Positions 36,735 through 45,983 of a DNA stretch of 64,000 nt are shown one piece after another (the stretch's first letter is position 1; every line of letters starts with the position of its first letter). Location: positions 310,001 to 374,000 of the forward strand of contig NZ_WBJS01000001.1 of NCBI RefSeq assembly GCF_009296265.1. The letters run 5' to 3'. The notes beneath the pieces were generated by a model. That model was not told the origin of the DNA. It was given only the letters and a program-made list of their open reading frames with translations, and did no database searches. Source of the DNA: Thioclava sp. JE_KL1. GTDB taxonomy: Bacteria; Pseudomonadota; Alphaproteobacteria; Rhodobacterales; Rhodobacteraceae. A program made the translations under genes and the position numbers.

Positions 36735-39467
36735 TCACAGCACGGTTTCGCCTGAAAAATTGCCGTTTTGCGTCGCTTGTCGCGCAAGGAGCGACCAGGA
36801 CTTGCATTTGGAACGATCTAGCTTCCGCGACGTCAGCGACGGACGAACTCGTGGACCGTAGACCTCTTCCGGCGCCGCGCCGAGGAAATGGACCTGCGCC
36901 AAGGCGGGGTGGGCGCGCAGCAGATCGGTCAGATCTGAGGGGGGCAGCGCGCGCAGCGCCTGCGGTCCGGGCCAGAAACTTTCGACCCAGGCGCCCTCGG
37001 CATTGACCAACGCATGACGCGGCAGCAGCAGGTGGTGATAGATCACCTCCCGGCAGCCCCGCATCACCCGCGCCCCGCCCCATCCCGTTGCCGCTAAGTG
37101 GCGCGCGCGCGCGAGGGCGCCCTGCCCCTCCGGCACCCAGATGCAATGTTGCCCGGAGAGAACCAGCGCCTCGCCATTGCCGAACGAACCGGGCCGCAGT
37201 CGCACCGGGCAAAGCCGCGGATCAGCGGCCAGCGCCGCCGCGCCGAACCGGCGATGCGCATGCCACAGGACCGGCTGCGGCGCATCATCCAGCGTCGTGA
37301 CCAGATCGCCCGGTTTCAGGGTTTCGATCCGGCGCGGCCCGCCCGGCGTAGCCAGCCGCGTGCCTTCGGTGAAACAGGGGATGCCCATCGCGTAGAGCTG
37401 CGGCGCCCCCGCCACCTGCGCGGGCGCGACGCCGGTCAGCGTCAGGCTCTCACCATTGGGAAAGCTGAGAACCGCATTGCCCGCGCCATCGTCGCTGACC
37501 GCGACATCCCAGGCATTGACCGGATTACCGGTGCCATCGGTCAGATCAGAGACGTCGAGCTGATCGAGCGTGAAGCCCGTCCCGTCATCCGTCAGATCGA
37601 AATCGGTGACGATGTCCTGCCCGTCGCCATCGCTGAAGCTGAGCGTATCGGCCCCAAGGCCGGTGGTGATCGTATCGGCCCCTGCACCGGCATCTATGAC
37701 GTCATCGCCAGCGCCCGCATCGAGCGTGTCGCCCAGCGCCGAGCCGGTCAGCGTATCGGCCCCGTCGCCTGCTGCGATCGAGACGGCATTCCCCGCGGCG
37801 GAGGCATCGAATGCCTCTGCGTCGGCGGAGCCCAGAACCTCCTCGACCTCCCAGAAATAGGTGACGGTAATGCCGCCGTCATAACTGATCGCGCCGGTTT
37901 CCCAACCCGTCCAGAGGACGACGGCCTCACCCGGACCAAGCTCGATCACGTCCCAATCGGTGCCGCCTTCGCCGCCGAAGATCGTCTCGGCCCCGTCCCC
38001 GGCATAAAGCAGGAAAGTGTCGGCATCGTCGCCGCCATGCAGCTCGTCAGCCCCTGCCCCGCCGGTGAGCGTATCGCTACCGCCCACGCCCTGTAGCGTA
38101 TCGTCGCCCGCCCCTCCCGAGATCAGGTCGTCGCCGCCCAGCGCCCAGATCGTGTCGTTGCCGTCTCCGCCCGAAAGCGTGTCCGCGCCCGATCCGCCGG
38201 TGATCGTGTCGGCGCCGCCGCCACCGTCGATCGAGACGCCGCTGGCATCATTGGTGGCGTCGATCACGTCGCCCTGCTGCGACCCGACAATCCCTTCGAT
38301 CTCACTGAAGGTCGCCGCGTTTCCACCGGCGCTGGCCGTTCCGCTCTCCGATCCGGAGAAGGTGACGGCCACGCCGCTCGCCGTGTAATAGGTGAAGTTG
38401 AGCTGGTCGAAATCGCTGCCCGTGGTGACAGTCTCGCCGCCGAAGACCGTATCGCTGCCCCACGCGTCGCTCAGGTAGAACGTGTCGGCATCGGCATCGC
38501 CGTAGAGGAGGTCGCTCCCGGCCTCGCCCGCGAGGTGATCGGCCCCGTCCCCGCCCGAGATCGTGTCGTCCCCCGTCCCGCCGAGGATGGTATCCGAGCC
38601 CGCCTCGCCCAGAATCGAGTCGTTGCCATCCTCGCCATAGAGATAGTCGTTCCCCGAGCCACCAAGGATCGTGTCATCCCCGGCCTCGCCATGGACGACG
38701 TCGTCATCATCCCCGCCCTCGACGTAATCCGCGCCGCCCCCGGCCCAGACCGTATCACTTCCGGCGCCGCCATAGATGGTGTCGTCATAGTCATAGAAGG
38801 TGCCCGAAATATCGTCGATCAGATCATTGCCATCGCCGCCATAGACCAGATCGCCCTCGGCCAAAGTGCCGCCGCCGGAACCGTAGTAAATCGTGTCGTC
38901 GCCCGCGCCACCGTCGATCGTGTCGGCGCCAGCGCCCCCATCGAACAGGTCGTTCGACGCGCCGCCTTGCAGCGAGTCGTAAAGAGCGCCGCCCTGAATC
39001 GTATTGGCCGCATCTGGATCGTAGGTGGCACTGAGCAGAGCGGAATAGGCCGGACCCGTCGAGATATCGACGATCGAAGTGACTTCGTAGGTGACGCCAG
39101 GCTGCAGCGGTTGATCAGCAACCTCCCCGATGATCGCCCCACCAATCTCGAGGATGTAGACAGTGTTCGTCGAGCCGTCCGGGGCGAGCAGCGTGAACGC
39201 GTTCTCGATATAGACCTGCCCGGAAGCGATTAGCGCACCGGAGGCATCGGTCACCGAGACAGTTTGCGTGCTGTCGTTGCCGATCTCGTCGTTGAAACTG
39301 TCGCCCGAGAGGTTCGCGCCATCGTCGGTGAAGGTAAAGACGCGTCCGCTCGTATCGACGTCCCAACTCGGGTCGATCATGAAGCGGCTTCCGGTGACGA
39401 CGGTCGAGCCGCCGCCCTCGATCAGGAAATCCGATCGGAAATAGCCATGAAAGACGTAACTCGTCAT
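36735..39467 (-). CDS. RTX-repeat calcium-binding protein with C-terminal Hint domain
   Basis: A 910-residue protein. Residues 1-155 form a beta-rich N-terminal domain with no signal peptide. Residues 160-640 hold many GGxGxDxxx nonapeptides (for example GGAGADTIDGGAGDDTI) that would fold into a calcium parallel beta-roll, interrupted by two non-repeat insertions (about 335-395 and 495-545). A Hint domain follows from IPCFTEGTRLATPGG (about residue 696) to about 850, with the start Cys and GDLVTTLDDAPQPV, and a His pair (YHHLLLPRHAL). The Hint domain suggests autoproteolysis. Type I secretion is expected for RTX proteins, but no secretion genes lie nearby. Confidence 0.92.
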   Translation of the reverse strand: MTSYVFHGYFRSDFLIEGGGSTVVTGSRFMIDPSWDVDTSGRVFTFTDDGANLSGDSFNDEIGNDSTQTVSVTDASGALIASGQVYIENAFTLLAPDGSTNTVYILEIGGAIIGEVADQPLQPGVTYEVTSIVDISTGPAYSALLSATYDPDAANTIQGGALYDSLQGGASNDLFDGGAGADTIDGGAGDDTIYYGSGGGTLAEGDLVYGGDGNDLIDDISGTFYDYDDTIYGGAGSDTVWAGGGADYVEGGDDDDVVHGEAGDDTILGGSGNDYLYGEDGNDSILGEAGSDTILGGTGDDTISGGDGADHLAGEAGSDLLYGDADADTFYLSDAWGSDTVFGGETVTTGSDFDQLNFTYYTASGVAVTFSGSESGTASAGGNAATFSEIEGIVGSQQGDVIDATNDASGVSIDGGGGADTITGGSGADTLSGGDGNDTIWALGGDDLISGGAGDDTLQGVGGSDTLTGGAGADELHGGDDADTFLLYAGDGAETIFGGEGGTDWDVIELGPGEAVVLWTGWETGAISYDGGITVTYFWEVEEVLGSADAEAFDASAAGNAVSIAAGDGADTLTGSALGDTLDAGAGDDVIDAGAGADTITTGLGADTLSFSDGDGQDIVTDFDLTDDGTGFTLDQLDVSDLTDGTGNPVNAWDVAVSDDGAGNAVLSFPNGESLTLTGVAPAQVAGAPQLYAMGIPCFTEGTRLATPGGPRRIETLKPGDLVTTLDDAPQPVLWHAHRRFGAAALAADPRLCPVRLRPGSFGNGEALVLSGQHCIWVPEGQGALARARHLAATGWGGARVMRGCREVIYHHLLLPRHALVNAEGAWVESFWPGPQALRALPPSDLTDLLRAHPALAQVHFLGAAPEEVYGPRVRPSLTSRKLDRSKCKSWSLLARQATQNGNFSGETVL

Positions 39468-39589
39468 CGCACGATCGCCCGATCAGCCCCAAAACGGTTT
39501 CACACAAGGGCGATCATCGCGCGCGTCTCCCAAGGCAGGGTTAACGCGCGCGAGAGAGTTCTTGCGATTTGAGATAAATCGGTCGGGGT

Positions 39590-42154
39590 TCAGCCCGGCG
39601 TGACCGTATTGTCGGGTTGCCACGGCGCGAGGCCGGATGCATCCACGGGCAGCGACAGCGCCGCGCCATCCGATGCCCCCGCCGGATCGAGCGGCGGAAA
39701 CTGCGCCATCCGCGCCGCCACCCGGCTCGCGCACAGCCGCCCGCCGCGGTCGTTGAGATGGACGAGCAGATCGCCCCCAGCCTCGACCGCGAGATACCAG
39801 CCGCGCGTCGCGAGGTTGATGCCGCTCTCGCCCCACAGATCGATCAACGGGATCCCCCAGCGATCGGCCACACGCGCATGCACCGCGTTGCGCTCGAAAT
39901 GGCCCTGCGGCCAGTCGATCGTGCCATCGAAAGACCAGAAAGCCTGCGGCTCGCGCACGATGAACAGCCGATGATCGGGCACCCCGTCGAAGCCGCTCGC
40001 CGCAAGATAATTGGCGGTCATCGTGTGCCAGAGACCTTCATAGGTCACGATATGCCCGGTGCTCAGCGGCGCAGACAGGAAGGCCGCCGCACCATCCGCG
40101 GCGTTGCGCGCCTCGAACTCGTTCTGCTCGGCCTCGGTCATGATCCGATCGCAGCTATAGGGGGTACCGGGCTGCGGAACGCAATAGACCGCGCGCGCCT
40201 CGGCGCTGCCGGTATTGCGATGCTCATAGAGGATATCGAAGCCGGGCTGCGTGCCGGGGGCCGTGAAACAGGCCCCGGCTTGCGTCGCCGCGAGCCCCTC
40301 TGCGGGGCCTGCGAAATGCCCGACGGAGAGCGCCGCCGCCTTCGCCGCCAGCCCCGCGATCTGCGCCCCATCGAGCGCGAGGGTTTGATACCCGGCATTC
40401 GCGAGATCCGTCACCCCGTCATTCGCGCCGAGCCAGAAGATCGTCGCCGCACTCCGGTCCCGGACACCCGCGCTCAGGCCCAGCGTCGTCGCGTTTCCTG
40501 CGGTCGCATCGCTGAAATTGATCAGGTCGTTCGCGAGTCCCGCCATATAGTCGCGCGAGAACATACCCGTCACACCCTCGCCCGGCTTGGGCTGCAAGGT
40601 GCCACCCGAGATCCCGCGCACCGAGTGCCCCTCGAGCGACAGCATCTCGCGCAGATGCGGTTGCCACATGACCTGCGAGACCAGCGAATGGCCCAAAGTG
40701 ATAACCCTCTTGCCCGCCCAAGGGGAGCGCAGCGCCTCCGCCATGTCGGCAAGATCCGCGCGGGCCGCCTGCCCCGCCTGCTGGGCGTAGCCCGTCTGGA
40801 CCGCACGCACCGCGTCGAAGCTGATCGCCTGCGCGGTCTCGGGCAGCGGATGATAGGGGGCACCAAGCCGCGCCAGCGCCTCGGCCACCTCCGTTTCGCT
40901 GAGGTCGAATGCGGGCTCGCCGGCCACGCCCAGATCGACCAGCATGAAGCAGCGCAGCGTGAGCTTCAGCGACAGGGTCAGGAGGTTCTGATCGCTCTCG
41001 TCGCGCGGGCTCGCGAACTCGATATAGGGATTGCCGCGCGTGGCGCTCGTCTCGGCGGTGAAGCACCGCGCAACGCGGTGGCGGATCGGTGCACCTGTGT
41101 TACCCACCTGCACGCGCAGCGCGTCCATCGCCGATCCCGGCGTCGATTGAAGCACGAAGGGACGCCAGCCGAGCGTATCGATGCCGCTTGCTGCCACATC
41201 GCCCTCCGCGTCGAAATCGGCGTAAAGCGCGTAGCGATGCCCCGCGACCAGATCGACGCCCGCGCCGGGGACGTCTTTGTAGATCAGCATCGCGCCGAAG
41301 CTTTGCCCCGACAGGCTCCGCGCGACCTCTGCTCCCTCGGGGGCCCAGCTTACAGCATCCGCCCCCGAGATGGCCCACCCTGCAGCACCGTCTCGAAAGT
41401 CGTTGCCGCCGAAGACCGAGCGCATACCAGAGAAACTCCGCGCCGCCAGCGCTTCAGAAGACGGGTAGCTCGCGACTTCCTCGGCGATGCCTCCGGCCGC
41501 GTGACGGTAGAGCGTCGCGAAACGCGCGCCCTCGCTAGCCACACTGAAATGCGCGCCTTCCGCCGTGGCCCCGAGCCCGTCGGCAACGCTCGCATGAACT
41601 CCTCCGCTCAGCATCGCGGCATCGCGCGCCAGTTCCGCCGCCGCCCGGCTCTCCGCAGCCGCCGCGCTGGCCGCCGCCGCCGCCGTCGCCTCTATGCCCG
41701 CCGCTTGTTCCCCGGCCTGCGCCGCCTCCGCCCACGCCTGCGAGCTTTGCGTGCCCGGCCCGCCCGGGGCCGTGCCTTCCGCCCAAGCCTGCGCCAGCGC
41801 GACATATACCGCGCTCGCCTCCGAGGGCGGCGTATCTGCGGGCGCTTCCACGGGGGCAGTCGCGATACAATTGGCGAAACTCTCGCTTGGTGCTTCGGGC
41901 ACCCGGGCCAGAAACTCCCAATGCAACTCCCACGCGTCACCGAAACAGGTGCCGTGATAGTCGCCCGCAGGCAGATCGATCGCGAGCGCGCCTCCCGCGT
42001 CGGTCTGGGCAGAGACGATCCGCGGCACGCGCACCGTGACGCCGCCTTGCTCGACGGTCGAGACGATTCCGCCCAGCCGCTCGAAGCTGACGGTGCAATT
42101 GGCGCTAATCGTCCCGTCTGGGGATGTGACGATTCCGGTGATGTGGCAGGTCAT
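39590..42154 (-). CDS. Phage-fibre-like protein with SGNH-hydrolase-like domain
   Basis: An 854-residue protein with no signal peptide. Residues 1-100 resemble the small Ig-like/regulatory domain at the base of tail or head fibres (CHITGIVTSPDGTISANCTV). Then comes an Ala-rich coiled-coil (about 120-190), a beta-rich middle part, and a hydrolase-like domain from about residue 490: GHSLV (GDS-like block I), FWLGANDG (block III with Gly/Asn), and DLLVHLN near the C-terminus (block V Asp-x-x-x-His). The ATG at 42154 has GAGG 5 nt ahead. It may be a structural fibre of a phage or gene-transfer particle; no other particle gene is in the window. Confidence 0.7.
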   Translation of the reverse strand: MTCHITGIVTSPDGTISANCTVSFERLGGIVSTVEQGGVTVRVPRIVSAQTDAGGALAIDLPAGDYHGTCFGDAWELHWEFLARVPEAPSESFANCIATAPVEAPADTPPSEASAVYVALAQAWAEGTAPGGPGTQSSQAWAEAAQAGEQAAGIEATAAAAASAAAAESRAAAELARDAAMLSGGVHASVADGLGATAEGAHFSVASEGARFATLYRHAAGGIAEEVASYPSSEALAARSFSGMRSVFGGNDFRDGAAGWAISGADAVSWAPEGAEVARSLSGQSFGAMLIYKDVPGAGVDLVAGHRYALYADFDAEGDVAASGIDTLGWRPFVLQSTPGSAMDALRVQVGNTGAPIRHRVARCFTAETSATRGNPYIEFASPRDESDQNLLTLSLKLTLRCFMLVDLGVAGEPAFDLSETEVAEALARLGAPYHPLPETAQAISFDAVRAVQTGYAQQAGQAARADLADMAEALRSPWAGKRVITLGHSLVSQVMWQPHLREMLSLEGHSVRGISGGTLQPKPGEGVTGMFSRDYMAGLANDLINFSDATAGNATTLGLSAGVRDRSAATIFWLGANDGVTDLANAGYQTLALDGAQIAGLAAKAAALSVGHFAGPAEGLAATQAGACFTAPGTQPGFDILYEHRNTGSAEARAVYCVPQPGTPYSCDRIMTEAEQNEFEARNAADGAAAFLSAPLSTGHIVTYEGLWHTMTANYLAASGFDGVPDHRLFIVREPQAFWSFDGTIDWPQGHFERNAVHARVADRWGIPLIDLWGESGINLATRGWYLAVEAGGDLLVHLNDRGGRLCASRVAARMAQFPPLDPAGASDGAALSLPVDASGLAPWQPDNTVTPG

Positions 42155-42386
42155 GCGATCCTCGCTCAGGGTAAGCCGCTGTCGAGGGATAGGATTAGCA
42201 AGAGGCCCTACCGAGCTTTGAACCGAGCGCACGGTGCTCGCCAGAAACCATCAGCCCATTGAAACCAAATGGAAAAAGTCAAAGCGGGAGACGTACAGAC
42301 CTGCGCGCGCATCTGCGCTGCAACGAGAGATTTTCGATCTAGGGAATACCGCCTCGGGTCTGTCAGCTTTCTCTTCAGGAGAGAAA

Positions 42387-42473
42387 TGGTGCGGTCGAGA
42401 AGACTCGAACTTCCACGGGAGTTACCCCACAGCGACCTCAACGCTGCGCGTCTACCAATTCCGCCACGACCGC
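42387..42473 (-). tRNA. tRNA-Leu(GAG)
   Basis: An 87-nt class II tRNA on the minus strand. Acceptor GCGGTCG pairs with CGACCGC, followed by A and encoded CCA. The anticodon stem CAGCG/CGCTG frames loop TTGAGGT with anticodon GAG. A long variable arm (about 14 nt, GTGGGGTAACTCCC type) confirms tRNA-Leu. The T arm is GTTCGAGTC. Confidence 0.93.
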
Positions 42474-42616
42474 ACTGTCTAGGCTTGGTGTGGCGCGTAT
42501 TAGCCAAAGGCTTGGGGGATGAAAAGGGGATATTTCGGGATTGGCGAGAATTTTTCGCATTCGCGCTCTTGCCGTTGCGACAGGCCGGGCGGTCCCGGCC
42601 TGTCGCGGGGTGCAGG

Positions 42617-44275
42617 TTATTGCGGCGCCGCGGTTTCCACGAGCTCCGCCGCCTTCGCCGCAAAGCTCGGCAGCGCCATCGCGGGCTTCGGCGCCGTAGC
42701 GGCGTCGGCGCGACCGTTCATCATCAGGGCCGCCTTGCGGATCAGGCCGCTGCGTTCGGGCTGCGCGGGCGCGAATACCGGCTGCGCCGAAAGCGCGTTC
42801 TCATACCAGCCCATCGCGAGATCGGGGCGCTCGGCCGTGCCGATTCCCTGCATCAGGTGATGGCCGACCAGTTCGTCATAGGCGCCCTCGCCCAGACCAC
42901 CCAGAACCAGCGCCGAGCCCAGCGCCACATCCATGTCGTCGGTGCGGTAGCCGACCGACAGGCAGACCTTCGCGGTGCCCGATAGCTGCGCCGGGCTCAT
43001 CCCCGAGCCGTCGATGAAGCTTTTCACCTTGGCAAGCGTCGCCTCGCGCGGGGTGGTGCCGACGGCAGCCACCTGCTCGGAGAGAAGCGCGCCGAAATCG
43101 CGGCATTGCGCGGCGATCTGTTCGGGCGTGAAGCCGCCGATATTGGCCTCGAGCTCCGCACCTTCGTCCAAGGCATAGCCGCGCGCGAGGCAGAACTGCT
43201 CGCCCAAGGCCTGCCCCGGATCGGTCAGCGAAGCCTCGGTGGCGAAGCCGCCATTGGACGAGGTAACGAGACTGGTCTTCGCGCAGAAAGACGCAAGCGA
43301 CACCGGCACGGGTTCCGTAACCGGCGCGGGTGCAACAAAGGACGGCATCGCGGGCGCCGGCTGCGAAGCCATCTGCGTCGCGAAGGACGGCGCGGCTGGA
43401 GCAGGCGCAGGCGCTGCAGCCGTTACCGGCGCGTTGCTCTGGGCACCCGTATCGGCCTTCTGGCACGCCCCCGCCTGACAGGTGAACATCGCAGGCGTCG
43501 CGTTGTAGGCCTGAAAATCGTTGCGCGAGAAGCCGCTCGGCGTCGAGGCGAAGACCCGCACCGCGCAGCTCTTGTCGTTGCACCAGAAGCCCGGCCCCAG
43601 AACTGAAGTATCGAGCAGATAATCGGTGCGTCCGTCATTGTTCAGATCGGCCAGCTGCACGAAGCCAGACCGCGCCATCAGCTGCTGCGGCTCCACGTTG
43701 GAGCTACGTGCGATCTCGAACACGGCCTCGGAAATCTGCGGCGGCAAGCCCCCGATCGAATTGCCGGCGTAGGTCGATTTCCCCGTGCCCAGCATCTGCT
43801 CGCGCGTCTGCAAGAGAAGCCCGCGCATCCCCTGCGGATGGGTCGAGATCGTCTGTGTGATCGCAGCGCCGCCAATACTCGCCTTCTGATACGACGTGGT
43901 CAGGATGGTGCGCTCCAGATCGGTCAGCTTGCCCGTGATCGGGAAATCCATGAAGGCCTGATATTGCGAGATGCCCGAGCGCGAGTTGCGCCCCAGCACC
44001 CCATCCGGCGTGCCGACATTCCACCCGAAGTGGTTGAGCGAGACCTGAACTTCGCGATTGGCCTCGCGCTGCGCCGACGACATGGTCGGCTTCTTGTAAT
44101 AGGTGCGCTTCGTGACCCTGCGCGGCTGGCGGTTGGCCTCGTTCACGATCGCGCCGCCGATGATCCCTCCGATCACCCCACCCACGATATCCGAGCCGCC
44201 CGCCAGCGCCGGCACGGCCGGCCCTCCGGTAACGACAGCGAGCGCAAGACCCGCCAGAACGAACTTGTGTTTCAT
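42617..44275 (-). CDS. Secreted protein with peptidoglycan-binding-like and FG-GAP-like segments
   Basis: This 552-residue protein has a signal peptide (1-25) followed by a glycine-zipper stretch (GGVIGGIIGGAIV) and basic residues. Residues 70-130 resemble the PG_binding_1 helical domain (EVQVSLNHFGWNVGTPDGVLG, GISQYQAFMDFPITGKLT). Near residue 210 is DLNNDGRTDYLLD, a calcium-loop sequence of FG-GAP type. A Pro/Ala linker (280-340) leads to a Cys-containing C-terminal part (345-530). GGAGGG lies 7 nt before the ATG. Cell-envelope location is likely; activity is unknown. A similar protein is probably common in Rhodobacteraceae. Confidence 0.75.
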   Translation of the reverse strand: MKHKFVLAGLALAVVTGGPAVPALAGGSDIVGGVIGGIIGGAIVNEANRQPRRVTKRTYYKKPTMSSAQREANREVQVSLNHFGWNVGTPDGVLGRNSRSGISQYQAFMDFPITGKLTDLERTILTTSYQKASIGGAAITQTISTHPQGMRGLLLQTREQMLGTGKSTYAGNSIGGLPPQISEAVFEIARSSNVEPQQLMARSGFVQLADLNNDGRTDYLLDTSVLGPGFWCNDKSCAVRVFASTPSGFSRNDFQAYNATPAMFTCQAGACQKADTGAQSNAPVTAAAPAPAPAAPSFATQMASQPAPAMPSFVAPAPVTEPVPVSLASFCAKTSLVTSSNGGFATEASLTDPGQALGEQFCLARGYALDEGAELEANIGGFTPEQIAAQCRDFGALLSEQVAAVGTTPREATLAKVKSFIDGSGMSPAQLSGTAKVCLSVGYRTDDMDVALGSALVLGGLGEGAYDELVGHHLMQGIGTAERPDLAMGWYENALSAQPVFAPAQPERSGLIRKAALMMNGRADAATAPKPAMALPSFAAKAAELVETAAPQ

Positions 44276-44476
44276 CCCTGAACCCTCCAATCAAATAACT
44301 TCCGGTCTTGCCTGTTGCCCCGCAAATTCCATGTTTCTGCACGACAGGACCGGTCGGAATGTGACCGGCGCGGGGGGTGCGCGACCTTACCAATAGGTCA
44401 AGTTTGCGCTCCGAATCGGTGATGTGGCAAGGAATATTGACGTCGGGTGAGGAATTCCGGCGGGTGAGGTTAAGAA

Positions 44477-45151
44477 ATGGTCGAATGGCGCGTAAGTGAC
44501 AGCCCGGTCCCCTATCGTGAGGCGCTGGCCTTCATGGAGGACCGCGTGGCCAAGATCGCCGCGGGCGAGGCCGAGGAGATGATCTGGCTTCTCGAGCACC
44601 CGCCGCTCTACACGGCTGGCACCTCCGCCAAGCGCGAGGATCTCGTCGATCCCGACCGTTTTCCCGTCTTCGAGGCCGGGCGCGGCGGCCAATACACCTA
44701 TCATGGCCCCGGCCAGCGCGTCGCCTATGTGATGCTCGACCTGAACAAGCGCGGGCGCGACGTGCGCTGCTTCGTGCGCCAGCTCGAGGATTGGGTGATC
44801 GCCGCGCTCGACGAGTTCAACGTGAAGGGCGAGATTCGCGATGGTCGCGTCGGCGTCTGGGTTCAGCGTCCCGACAAGCCGAAGGCGGCGGATGGCAGCC
44901 TGCGCGAGGACAAGATCGCCGCGATCGGGGTGAAGCTGCGCAAATGGGTCAGCTTCCACGGCATCTCGATCAACGTGGAGCCGGACCTGTCGCATTTCGA
45001 GGGAATCGTGCCATGCGGGATTCGCGATCACGGGGTGACGAGCCTCGTCGATCTCGGCCTGCCGGTCGAAATGGCGGATCTTGATCTCGCGCTACGTGCG
45101 ACATTCTGTCGCATTTTTGTGAGTAAACTAAATGCGACCTCAGAAGTTTAG
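44477..45151 (+). CDS. lipB: Octanoyltransferase LipB
   Basis: A 224-residue enzyme that moves octanoyl from acyl-carrier protein to lipoyl domains, in the pathway that lipoylates OdhB. Motifs: [20 protein letters not shown], the catalytic Lys in [27 protein letters not shown], and the catalytic Cys in [18 protein letters not shown] precedes the ATG. It is divergent from the 42617 gene and tandem with cytochrome c2. Confidence 0.95.
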   Translation: MVEWRVSDSPVPYREALAFMEDRVAKIAAGEAEEMIWLLEHPPLYTAGTSAKREDLVDPDRFPVFEAGRGGQYTYHGPGQRVAYVMLDLNKRGRDVRCFVRQLEDWVIAALDEFNVKGEIRDGRVGVWVQRPDKPKAADGSLREDKIAAIGVKLRKWVSFHGISINVEPDLSHFEGIVPCGIRDHGVTSLVDLGLPVEMADLDLALRATFCRIFVSKLNATSEV

Positions 45152-45265
45152 TGGACACATAGGCAATCATGCATGTTAGAACGCCCTTCAAGGCAGCGTG
45201 ACTGCCCTGTGAAAGCCGGGTCGGGAGGGCCCGAGCTTCGTCTCAAAATGAACAAGGAAGACGCG

Positions 45266-45697
45266 ATGAAACTCAGCCTTATTGCCATGATCACCGCCGT
45301 CACCGTTGCGAGCCCCGCGCTTGCGCAGGACGTCGAGAAAGGCAAAAACGAATTCAAGCGGTGCAAGGCCTGTCACTCGATCGTCGCCCCCGATGGCACT
45401 GCGATCTACAAAGGCGGCAAGGTCGGCCCGAACCTCTACAACGTGATCGGTCGCAAGGTCGCATCCGTGGATGGCTATAAATACAAGGACGGGATCAAGG
45501 AATACGCCGATACTGGCGCCGTCTGGACCGAAGAGCTGCTCGCCGAATACATCACCGATCCGTCGAAGTTCCTCGAGGAGCAGACCGGCGATCCCAAGGC
45601 GAAATCGGGCATGGCCTACAAACAACGCAAGGACCAGGCGGACATCGCCGCTTACCTCGGTTCGGCAGAAGTGTCGCCCGACGCGCCCGCGTCCTGA
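45266..45697 (+). CDS. Soluble cytochrome c2/c550
   Basis: This 143-residue class I cytochrome c has a signal peptide (1-20, ending SPALA) and haem site CKACH near residue 36. Met axial ligand is in KSGMAYK near the C-terminus. Residues GPNLYNVIGRK are typical of the c2/c550 group. It carries electrons from bc1 to the oxidase in the periplasm. The ATG at 45266 fits the signal peptide with AAGGAAG before it; an in-frame ATG 18 nt earlier is less fitting. A strong terminator follows. Confidence 0.93.
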   Translation: MKLSLIAMITAVTVASPALAQDVEKGKNEFKRCKACHSIVAPDGTAIYKGGKVGPNLYNVIGRKVASVDGYKYKDGIKEYADTGAVWTEELLAEYITDPSKFLEEQTGDPKAKSGMAYKQRKDQADIAAYLGSAEVSPDAPAS

Positions 45698-45727
45698 TCG
45701 CGACATAAACGCATCACGCGTTCGTTG

Positions 45728-45757
45728 GCGGACCCTTTCGAGGGTCCGCTTTTTTTA
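45728..45757 (+). terminator. Terminator after cytochrome c2
   Basis: A 9-bp stem GCGGACCCT/AGGGTCCGC around a TTCG tetraloop, followed by seven T. It lies 30 nt after the stop. Confidence 0.92.
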
Positions 45758-45983
45758 TGCCGGCGTCGCGGATTCGCAACGCTCGCGCGGTGCCACGCCG
45801 ACGCTCGCACAGCCTGCCAAGGGCGCGAGATCACGGATCACTCACGCCTGACAGGGCTGCGACATTTTTTCACGGATGCGTGTGCAGAATTCTTGCCCTG
45901 CCATCGAAATATTCATAACCTCCGTTCATTCAGGCCCAAAGGGACGGGAGACCCGGGTCTGACGGGAGAAATGGGAGATCACT

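Noticed and set aside
39530-39550. TTAAC half-site upstream of the RTX-Hint gene
   Set aside because: Single half-site only, not enough for a CtrA call.
39617-42262. 881-codon plus-strand open frame antisense to the fibre-like gene
   Set aside because: Extremely Arg/Gly-rich with no domain; the minus-strand frame has a ribosome site and SGNH-like blocks. High GC explains the long open frame.
42155-42386. Prophage integration site at tRNA-Leu
   Set aside because: No integrase gene and no partial tRNA repeat were seen. The fibre-like gene alone does not prove a prophage.
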